Shown here: one piece after another, positions 1 to 4,715 of the stretch
Layout: each line of letters begins with the position of its first letter
How positions within the stretch are numbered: the stretch's first letter is position 1
Assembly (NCBI GenBank): GCA_900553285.1
Contig: USCX01000093.1
Location: forward strand, 1-5,180
DNA length: 5,180 nt
From: an uncultured Prevotella sp.
GTDB taxonomy: Bacteria > Bacteroidota > Bacteroidia > Bacteroidales > Bacteroidaceae
Reading direction: 5' to 3'
The notes under the pieces: generated by a model
The model's database searches: none
What the model was told of the DNA's origin: nothing
Seen by the model: the letters and a program-made list of their open reading frames with translations, nothing else
Program-made: the position numbers and the translations under genes

Positions 1-354
1 GGGATGGGGCAGGGTGAGCGTGGCGCTGTCCAAAACCGTGTCGCCCCACGCCAGCAGGTCTATGTCGATGGGGCGGTCGGTGTGGTGCCCGTTGTGGCTT
101 TTCTGTGTGCGCCCCAACAGTTTTTCGATGTGTCGGCAGCGGGCGAAAACGTCGGCCAGAGGCAGGGTGCATTCAAACCGTGCCGCACAGTTGAGAAAGC
201 GGTGTTCCGACACGAAGCCGACCGGTTCGCTCTCGTAACAGTCGGAGATGCGCCCGCGGTCACCCAGTGCGAGGGCGAGCAGGTCGCAGGCCGTGGCGAG
301 GGTGGTGGCGCGGTGTCCCAGGTTCGAGCCGAGTGAAAGCAGCAGCGTGGGCAT
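1..354 (-). CDS. folK: FolK, 6-hydroxymethyl-7,8-dihydropterin pyrophosphokinase (partial, C-terminus off window)
   Basis: This cytosolic enzyme transfers pyrophosphate from ATP to 6-hydroxymethyl-7,8-dihydropterin, the step before dihydropteroate synthase in folate synthesis. The reading frame is open from an ATG at 354-352 to the window edge, giving 118 residues. It opens MPTLLLSLGSNLG, the family's N-terminal SLGSNLG motif (residues 7-13). EPVGFVSEHRFLN follows at 43-55, then the signature DRPIDIDLL at 93-101. Asp97 and Asp99 match the two magnesium-binding aspartates of E. coli FolK (Asp95, Asp97), and Arg94 matches Arg92. The last visible residues, TLPHP, match the conserved LTVPH near the active site. 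The family is usually about 160 residues, so roughly the last quarter is missing. The usual WGPR before the aspartates is replaced by HTDR, a pattern I recall from Bacteroidetes homologues. It starts 8 bp after queA and is probably the operon's next gene. Confidence 0.93.
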   Translation of the reverse strand, partial: MPTLLLSLGSNLGHRATTLATACDLLALALGDRGRISDCYESEPVGFVSEHRFLNCAARFECTLPLADVFARCRHIEKLLGRTQKSHNGHHTDRPIDIDLLAWGDTVLDSATLTLPHP

Positions 355-362
355 GATGTCGT

Positions 363-1415
363 TTAGTCGACGATGAGCATCACGTCGCCGTAGGGGCCGA
401 ACTGGTAGTCCTCTTTCAGCGCCACTTCGTAGGCCGCCATGGTCTGTTCGTAGCCACCGAATGCCGCCGTGAGCATAAGGAGGGTGGAGTAGGGCAGGTG
501 GAAGTTCGAGAGCATGGCGTCTGCCACGGAGAACTCGTAGGGCGGGAAGATGAACTTGTTGGTCCATCCGTCGTATTCCTTGATGCGTTTGTCTGTGCCG
601 ACGCAGGCTTCGAGCGCGCGCTGTACGGTCGTGCCGACGGCAACGACCTGGTGGCCGGTGTCTTTGGCGTGATTGACAACCCGGCAGCACGTGGCGTCGA
701 CGTGCATCTCCTCGCTGTCCATCTTGTGTTTCGTGAGGTCCTCGACGTCTGTCGTGCGGAAGTTGCCCAGTCCGCAGTGCATCGTGAGGAACGCAAAATC
801 AATGCCCTTGATTTCCATGCGCTTCATGAGCTCCCTCGAAAAATGCAGCCCGGCTGTCGGTGCGGTCACGGCGCCTTCGTGGCGGGCAAAGATGCACTGG
901 AAGCGTTCCAGGTCTTCCGGCTCGGAGGGACGGCCGATGAAGCGGGGGATCGGGGCTTCGCCGAGGGCGTAGAGCTGACGCTTGAACTCATCGTGGTCGC
1001 CGTCATAGAGAAAGCGGAGTGTGCGTCCGCGGCTCGTGGTGTTGTCGATGACTTCCGCCACGATGGAGTTGTCCTCGCCGAAGTAGAGCTTGTTGCCGAT
1101 ACGTATCTTGCGGGCCGGGTCGACCAGCACGTCCCAAAGGCGCAACTCCTGATTCAGTTCGCGCAAGAGGAACACTTCGATGCGTGCACCGGTCTTTTCC
1201 TTGTTGCCGTAGAGGCGGGCGGGGAACACCTTGGTGTCGTTGAAAACGAAAACGTCGTGTTCGTTGAACATGTTCAGTATCTCCTTGAACATGTGATGCT
1301 CGACTTCGCCTGTCTTTCGGTGCAACACCATCATGCGGCACTCGTCGCGGTGCGGTGCAGGATACTTTGCGATTTTCTCCTCGGGTAGTTTGAATTTGAA
1401 TTGCGACAGCTTCAT
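363..1415 (-). CDS. queA: QueA, S-adenosylmethionine:tRNA ribosyltransferase-isomerase
   Basis: QueA moves the ribosyl part of S-adenosylmethionine onto 7-aminomethyl-7-deazaguanine at tRNA position 34 and isomerises it, forming epoxyqueuosine. The protein is 350 residues, the normal family length. Hallmarks in order are VFNDTKVFPARL (57-68), GARIEVFLL (76-84), GAVTAPTAGLHF (181-192), HKMDSEEMHVD (230-240), VVAVGTTVQRALE (257-269), FIFPPYEFSVADAMLSNFHL (288-307) and YGDVMLI (342-348). The frame stays open upstream to 1703, but that extension overlaps the end of truB and looks like out-of-frame peptide. I chose the ATG at 1415-1413, whose product MKLSQFKFKLPEEKIA is the typical N-terminus. It begins 23 bp after the truB stop behind an A-rich leader with no Shine-Dalgarno, as is common in Bacteroidetes. 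MHCGLGNFR (212-220) replaces the proteobacterial LHVGAGTF motif, which I take to be lineage-typical. Confidence 0.97.
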   Translation of the reverse strand: MKLSQFKFKLPEEKIAKYPAPHRDECRMMVLHRKTGEVEHHMFKEILNMFNEHDVFVFNDTKVFPARLYGNKEKTGARIEVFLLRELNQELRLWDVLVDPARKIRIGNKLYFGEDNSIVAEVIDNTTSRGRTLRFLYDGDHDEFKRQLYALGEAPIPRFIGRPSEPEDLERFQCIFARHEGAVTAPTAGLHFSRELMKRMEIKGIDFAFLTMHCGLGNFRTTDVEDLTKHKMDSEEMHVDATCCRVVNHAKDTGHQVVAVGTTVQRALEACVGTDKRIKEYDGWTNKFIFPPYEFSVADAMLSNFHLPYSTLLMLTAAFGGYEQTMAAYEVALKEDYQFGPYGDVMLIVD

Positions 1416-1438
1416 AAGTCTATATGCTTGTTTGTTTT

Positions 1439-2146
1439 TTACGTCTGTATGTCGGTGTGCCGGGGCATGGCCTCGATCCATTTTGTGACGGCGTCGAGCG
1501 TCATGCAGTCTTCGACGCGGTAGTCGCCCACCCGTGTGCGGCGCAGCGCTGTCAGGTGAGCCCCGCTTCCAAGCGCCTGTCCGATGTCGCGGGCCAGCGC
1601 CCGGATATATGTGCCTTTGCCGCAGGTCACACGGATGTCGATTTCCTCGGGCAGGCGGCAGTCGGTGAGCTCGATTTCGTCGATATGGATCGGTTTGGCG
1701 CACAGTATGACGTTTTCGCCTTTGCGGGCCATTTTGTAGGCCCGCTTTCCTTCGATCTTACAGGCCGAGAAGGCGGGCGGGACCTGCTCGATGTCGCCTT
1801 CGAAGCGGTGGAGGGCTTCACGGACGGCGGCTTCGGGGATGTGGGCGGTCGGGTAGGTGGCGTCGACGTCGTGCTCGAGGTCGAAACTGGGGGTAGTGGC
1901 CCCCAGCCTCAGGGTGGCGGTGTATTCTTTCGTCTGTGCTTGAAGCTCGTCGATGCGCTTGGTGGCTTTCCCCGTGCAGAGCAGGACGACGCCCGTCGCC
2001 AGCGGGTCGAGCGTGCCGGCGTGCCCCACTTTGATCTTGCGGCCCAGGTGTTGCGTGAGTAGCCACCTCACTTTCGACACGAGCCCGAAGGACGTCCATT
2101 CGTAGGGCTTGTCTACGGCCAGTACCTCTCCTTCTAAAAAATCCAT
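1439..2146 (-). CDS. truB: TruB, tRNA pseudouridine-55 synthase
   Basis: TruB converts uridine 55 in the T-loop of tRNAs to pseudouridine. The 235-residue protein carries the catalytic motif GHAGTLDPLATG at 41-52, in which Asp47 is the nucleophile equivalent to E. coli Asp48. KEY at 73-75 supplies the conserved active-site tyrosine (Tyr75). PPAFSACKIEGKRAYKMARKGE spans the substrate-binding region at 123-144 (shown as two runs: PPAFSACKIEGK and RAYKMARKGE). CGKGTYIRALARD (175-187) contains the conserved arginine Arg182, and LRRTRVGDY (201-209) closes the catalytic domain. It is shorter than the 314-residue E. coli enzyme and has no room for a full C-terminal PUA domain; I recall compact versions as usual in this phylum. 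The ATG at 2146-2144 lies 9 bp after the uppP stop, so the two are surely co-transcribed. Confidence 0.96.
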   Translation of the reverse strand: MDFLEGEVLAVDKPYEWTSFGLVSKVRWLLTQHLGRKIKVGHAGTLDPLATGVVLLCTGKATKRIDELQAQTKEYTATLRLGATTPSFDLEHDVDATYPTAHIPEAAVREALHRFEGDIEQVPPAFSACKIEGKRAYKMARKGENVILCAKPIHIDEIELTDCRLPEEIDIRVTCGKGTYIRALARDIGQALGSGAHLTALRRTRVGDYRVEDCMTLDAVTKWIEAMPRHTDIQT

Positions 2147-2155
2147 GCGTGTGGT

Positions 2156-2995
2156 TTATTCCAAGGTGAGTTCGTAGCCCAGTGCGGCCATGATGAGGAT
2201 GGCGGCGCCGACGATGATGCGATCCCAGCCGAAGGCGACGAAACCGTATTTGGCGACATAGTTGATGAAGAACTTGATGGCCATTATGGCTACGACGAAC
2301 GCCACCACGCTGCCGGTGATGAGCAGGCTCAGGTTGTCGCCCTGCGTGAGGATGTTGCCGTCGTCGTGGCTCATCAGTTTGAAAAGCTCGAGGCAGGTGG
2401 CGCCGAACATCGTCGGGACGGCGAGGAAGAACGAGAATTCCGCTGCGGCCTTGCGTGTCAGTTTCTGTGCCATGCCGCCCACTATCGTGGCCATGGAGCG
2501 CGACACGCCCGGTATCATCGAGATGCACTGGAAGCAGCCGATGACGAAGGCGCGTTTCAGCGTCATGGGGGTGTCTTCGGACGAGTGGCTGAACAGGCGG
2601 TCGCAGAAGAGCATGAAGACGCCGCCCACGATGAGCATCACGGCCACCAGCATGACGTTGTCGAGGTTCGACTCGATGAAGTCGTTGAAGGCGAGCCCCA
2701 GCACGACGGCCGGCAGGACGCCGACGATGAGACGCAGGTAGAAGCGCCAGATGGCCTGCCACCAGGTGTAGCCCTTGGTCTGCATGGTTTCCGGGTAGAA
2801 GAACTTGCGCCAGTAGAGGCAGATGACGGAAAGGATGGCGCCGAACTGGATGATTACGGTGAAGGCTTTGAGAAACGGGGTGCTCTCCATGCCGAGCAGG
2901 CCTTGCGTGATGATCATGTGGCCCGTCGAGGAGACAGGGAGAAATTCGGTCAGGCCTTCGACGATGGCGATGATGATGGATTCAATCCAGGTCAT
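2156..2995 (-). CDS. uppP: UppP (BacA), undecaprenyl-diphosphate phosphatase
   Basis: This integral membrane enzyme dephosphorylates undecaprenyl diphosphate to recycle the lipid carrier for peptidoglycan and other envelope glycans; overexpression of the family is known to raise bacitracin resistance. The 279-residue protein is of typical length. It has the first signature EGLTEFLPVSSTGH at 13-26 (Glu13, Glu17, Ser23 and His26 correspond to E. coli Glu17, Glu21, Ser27 and His30) and the second signature PGVSRS at 162-167, with the essential arginine at 166. Several hydrophobic segments are evident, for instance around 41-61, 84-104, 112-130, 186-204, 222-246 and 258-275. A longer hydrophilic stretch at 64-80 lies between membrane segments. 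The ATG at 2995-2993 is 4 bp past the upstream DUF3098 stop, which suggests translational coupling. Nothing in the active-site motifs is missing. Confidence 0.97.
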   Translation of the reverse strand: MTWIESIIIAIVEGLTEFLPVSSTGHMIITQGLLGMESTPFLKAFTVIIQFGAILSVICLYWRKFFYPETMQTKGYTWWQAIWRFYLRLIVGVLPAVVLGLAFNDFIESNLDNVMLVAVMLIVGGVFMLFCDRLFSHSSEDTPMTLKRAFVIGCFQCISMIPGVSRSMATIVGGMAQKLTRKAAAEFSFFLAVPTMFGATCLELFKLMSHDDGNILTQGDNLSLLITGSVVAFVVAIMAIKFFINYVAKYGFVAFGWDRIIVGAAILIMAALGYELTLE

Positions 2996-2999
2996 GGTC

Positions 3000-3266
3000 T
3001 TACTTTGTAGGGGCGTTCTTTATGTCGTTGGGTTCGGTGTCTTTACGGGACGGGCGGCGCAGGATGCCGTAGATCATGAACAGGAAGCCGAAGAGGCAGA
3101 CCGCGGGGGCCACCTTCACGCGGCGGGCGCTGAATATGTCGGCGTTGAAAACTGTTTCGGTCGAGCCCGGACCCGACATGAGGATGAAACCGATGATCAC
3201 GACGATCATGCCTGCGGCGAGCAGGATGAAGTTCGTGCGGTCGAATGCGAAATTTCTTCTATCCAT
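3000..3266 (-). CDS. DUF3098 family small membrane protein
   Basis: This is an 88-residue protein of unknown function. I recognise the DUF3098 pattern from memory: an N-terminal FAF-x-x-TN motif (residues 6-12), a first membrane span at about 13-32 ending in FILMSGPGS, an extracytoplasmic or loop segment containing FNADIFSARRVKVAP (40-54), and a second span at about 53-70 (VCLFGFLFMIYGIL). The short C-terminal tail is charged. The family is restricted, as far as I know, to Bacteroidetes and sits between ftsX and uppP, as here. That placement suggests an envelope role, but no function is demonstrated by the sequence. The ATG at 3266-3264 is used because the conserved FAF motif follows immediately. 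The out-of-frame continuation of the broken ftsX frame ends at 3259, overlapping this start by 8 bp, which is probably accidental. Confidence 0.88.
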   Translation of the reverse strand: MDRRNFAFDRTNFILLAAGMIVVIIGFILMSGPGSTETVFNADIFSARRVKVAPAVCLFGFLFMIYGILRRPSRKDTEPNDIKNAPTK

Positions 3267-3292
3267 ACGTTTGTGTTTGTTGGTTGGCTGTG

Positions 3293-3319
3293 AAAAAAAG
3301 GCGTGGCCCCGTGCGGGGC
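3293..3319 (-). terminator. Terminator-like hairpin between ftsX and the DUF3098 gene
   Basis: Read on the minus strand just after the ftsX stop codon, GCCCC-GCAC-GGGGC forms a five-pair all-GC stem with a four-base loop (3319-3306). It is followed by CACGCC and then seven consecutive T residues (3299-3293). The six-base gap between stem and T-run is longer than in strong intrinsic terminators. It may therefore be a weak or attenuating site that lowers expression of uppP and the tRNA genes relative to ftsX, or simply a stabilising 3' hairpin. It sits in the only sizeable gap (57 bp) inside the operon. Confidence 0.35.
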
Positions 3320-3323
3320 GTGT

Positions 3324-4209
3324 TCAGCTGATGAAGACGCGGGCCGTGTTCATGCGCAGATGTTTGTTCACCGAGAAAAAGGCGCAGATCAGGGTGAGCA
3401 GGATGCCGCATACGGCGACGGCGCCCATCGTGCCCGCCCAGACGGCGGTGTCGATGAAGCTGGTCAGGGCGGGGTCCCAACCGAGCAGCAGGAGGATGCC
3501 GGCGGCCAGAAGGCCGTCGGCCAGAACGACCGACACGACGCCGATCCAGAATGCGCGCGCCATGAACGGCCGCCGGATGAAGCTGCGCCGCGCACCGACC
3601 ATTTTCATCGTGTGGATGGTGAAGCGGCGGGAAGGTGAGCGTCACGGCTCCGTTCAGGCGGATCGTGTTGTTGATCAGCGAGAAGGACACGAATGCCAGC
3701 AGCACGGCCACCACCAGGAGGACAAGGCTGATTTGCCGGATGTTGTGGTTGACGTTGTCCATGAGGTCTTTCTGGTAAACGACGTCGATCACCTCTTTCC
3801 GGGCGCTGAGGGCGGGAATGTAGCGCGCCAGGCTGTCGTTGTTGGCGTAGTCCGCTTTCAGGTGGATTTCGAAGGAGGCGGGGATGGGGCTCGTGCCGAG
3901 AAATTCGGCAGGGTCGGTGCCCAACACTTCGGCCTGTTCGCGCGTGGCGGTTGCCTTTGAGGTGTAGTCCACGCGGCGCACGTAGGGCTGGCGGCAAAGT
4001 TCGGCTTGCATGCGGCGCGTCTGGACGGCGTCTACGCTGTCGGAAAGCATCACCTGGACGGTGAAGTTCTCCCTCACCGAGCGGCCTAAATTGGCCGCCG
4101 TGGTGACGAAAAACACGACGATGCCCAGCAGGACGAGCACCAGCGTGGTGCTGATGCACGACGTGACGGCGTTGAAAAATCCCCGGCTGTGTCTTCTTCT
4201 TTTCTTCAT
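3324..4209 (-). pseudogene. ftsX: FtsX, cell-division ABC transporter permease, interrupted by a one-base frameshift
   Basis: FtsX is the membrane partner of the ATPase FtsE and links the division machinery to peptidoglycan hydrolases. The first part (from the ATG at 4209-4207) encodes residues 1-193. It has a basic N-terminus, a first membrane span at about 19-38, an extracytoplasmic domain to about 158 (including LGTDPAEFLGTSPIPASFEI and VVYQKDLMDNVN), then a second span and LINNTIRL (178-185). The conserved continuation RRFTIHTMKMVGARRSFIRR, spans three and four, and the ending SVNKHLRM are in another frame, down to the stop at 3326-3324. The shift falls at a GGG run at 3629-3631 (CCC on the coding strand). 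Removing one base restores a 294-residue protein of normal length. As written, translation would stay out of frame to 3259 and lose both distal spans. It may be a real mutation, a sequencing error or, less likely, recoding. No ftsE is visible. Confidence 0.85.
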
Positions 4210-4231
4210 GGTTCTGATGTCTGCCGCCGTG

Positions 4232-4246
4232 GCCGACCGTGTCGGC
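4232..4246 (-). other. Short hairpin in the predicted ftsX leader
   Basis: GCCGAC and GTCGGC form a perfect six-pair stem around a three-base loop. It lies between the predicted -7 element and the ftsX start codon, ending 22 bases upstream of the ATG. It could affect translation or stability of the operon's mRNA, but with no T-run it is not a terminator. In GC-rich DNA a stem of this size can occur by chance. Confidence 0.35.
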
Positions 4247-4262
4247 TAAGGCTAAATTGCTA

Positions 4263-4270
4263 CAAAAGTA
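4263..4270 (-). promoter_or_regulatory. Bacteroidetes-type -7 element for the ftsX operon
   Basis: On the minus strand the bases read TACTTTTG, a perfect match to the Bacteroidetes primary-sigma -7 consensus TAnnTTTG. It is 53 bp upstream of the ftsX ATG, so the leader would be roughly 45-50 nucleotides. I see no convincing TTTG or TTG at the -33 position (the DNA there reads GGTGGG), so the upstream half is weak. It is the only perfect minus-strand match I found in the window, which supports one promoter for the whole operon. Confidence 0.55.
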
Positions 4271-4406
4271 GTGCATAAAAAACCGCGAAGCCCACCTTTT
4301 TAATACTTTTAACGTATCCGGTGCGCCCGGATGGCTTTCAGTCCTTGCGCGGAGGGAGGCGGAAAAGCCCCGCAGGCTGGCAGAAGATGCGGGCGGAAGA
4401 GGAAAT

Positions 4407-4494
4407 GTCTGATTCACGGTGTGAGAGATATGGTTCGCACTGTGAAATATGTGAATCGCACTGTGAAACATATAATTCACACCGTGAATCAGAC
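4407..4494. repeat. 88-bp imperfect palindrome with perfect 18-bp arms
   Basis: The arms GTCTGATTCACGGTGTGA (4407-4424) and TCACACCGTGAATCAGAC (4477-4494) are exact reverse complements. A second inner pair, ATATG (4428-4432) and CATAT (4469-4473), is centred on the same point, 4450.5. The inner 36 bases are still partly complementary, at about 11 of 18 pairs. An RNA from either strand could fold into one long hairpin, and in DNA the element could form a cruciform or a symmetric protein-binding site. It contains the four units of the first 21-bp array. Confidence 0.85.
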
Positions 4495-4497
4495 TTT
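4414..4497. repeat. Tandem array A: four 21-bp units with a TTCRCAnnGTGAA dyad
   Basis: Four units follow each other at exactly 21 bp on a grid starting at 4414. The 13-bp dyads begin one base earlier, at 4413, 4434, 4455 and 4476, and read TTCACGGTGTGAG, TTCGCACTGTGAA, ATCGCACTGTGAA and TTCACACCGTGAA. The inner two units are nearly identical over their first 15 bases. Each unit is itself a short dyad (TTCAC...GTGAA type). A 21-bp spacing puts successive dyads on the same face of the helix, as in operator arrays. Confidence 0.85.
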
Positions 4498-4602
4498 GTC
4501 ACCCTGACGGGAAACTCTGTCGGCGACGCCGGAATGTCTGTCGCCCTGACAGGATCTTCCGTCGCCCTGACGGGAATTTCTATCGCCCTGACAGGAATTT
4601 CA
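4498..4602. repeat. Tandem array B: five 21-bp units with a CGCCCTGACRGGAA core
   Basis: This array continues the grid of array A without a break, with units at 4498, 4519, 4540, 4561 and 4582. Units three to five share the core TCGCCCTGACRGGA, and unit one has TCACCCTGACGGGA. Unit two (4519-4539) is divergent, keeping only GTCG at the start and GGAATGTCT at the end. The cores contain the dyad CCTG-A-CRGG; unit two instead has GGCG-A-CGCC at 4522-4530, two bases off the register. The array ends before GGCAGGGTGG. Confidence 0.87.
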
Positions 4603-4664
4603 GGCAGGGTGGCCACAGGCGGGGCCGGTGTCGGGCGGACGGCGGGCGAACGTGCCTGGCGATG

Positions 4665-4697
4665 TTGCTGCTGCCTCAAAAAAAATAGTTACCTTTG
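4665..4697 (+). promoter_or_regulatory. Bacteroidetes-type promoter for miaB
   Basis: TACCTTTG at 4690-4697 matches the TAnnTTTG -7 consensus exactly. A TTG at 4665-4667 lies 22 bp upstream and could serve as the -33 element. A run of eight A residues (4678-4685) fills part of the spacer. Transcription would begin only a few bases after 4697, so the miaB mRNA leader would be about a dozen nucleotides, without a Shine-Dalgarno sequence. Confidence 0.7.
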
Positions 4698-4715
4698 CCC
4701 GGAAATTGAAGAAGC

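Larger units (their letters stand above)
4210..4715. other. Divergent intergenic region between ftsX and miaB
   Basis: About 500 bp without a gene I can recognise. From left to right it holds the ftsX leader and -7 element (4210-4270), an AT-rich strip with runs of A and T (about 4270-4315), a GC-rich stretch (about 4320-4400) in which I see nothing definite, the 21-bp repeat arrays (4414-4602), a further GC-rich stretch (4603-4660) with no clear structure, and the miaB promoter (4665-4697). Both strands are open across the repeats because the period is a multiple of three. Confidence 0.8.

Noticed and set aside
498..1388. Long plus-strand open frame opposite queA
   Set aside because: It is antisense to a clear queA, encodes low-complexity V/A/E/D-rich peptide with no recognisable motif, and is expected from the codon bias of GC-rich DNA.
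1416..1703. In-frame upstream extension of queA
   Set aside because: It overlaps truB, reads as arginine/histidine-rich out-of-frame peptide, and the typical QueA N-terminus starts at 1415.
1424..2062. Long plus-strand open frame opposite truB
   Set aside because: It is a shadow of truB, with no family motif and no promoter or start signal.
1818..2762. Minus-strand frame of 314 codons across truB and uppP
   Set aside because: It overlaps two well-supported genes in another frame and is extremely rich in Arg, His and Pro, typical of a shadow frame.
3266..3273. TACGTTTG, a perfect plus-strand -7 match
   Set aside because: It lies at the DUF3098 start on the opposite strand, has no -33 partner, and has no plus-strand gene downstream.
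3605..4480. Minus-strand frame of 291 codons over the ftsX N-terminus and the intergenic region
   Set aside because: The part over ftsX is an out-of-frame shadow, the upstream part crosses the ftsX promoter and array A, and there is no recognisable family.
4407..4494. Insertion-sequence terminal inverted repeats
   Set aside because: Only 52 bp lie between the arms, there is no transposase and no flanking target duplication that I can see.
4414..4602. CRISPR array
   Set aside because: The units abut at 21 bp with no unique spacers, the repeats are too short and variable, and there are no cas genes nearby.
4338..4679. Minus-strand heptapeptide-repeat frame across the arrays
   Set aside because: It is open because the repeat period is a multiple of three; it crosses into GC-rich sequence on both sides with no start signal, promoter or known family.
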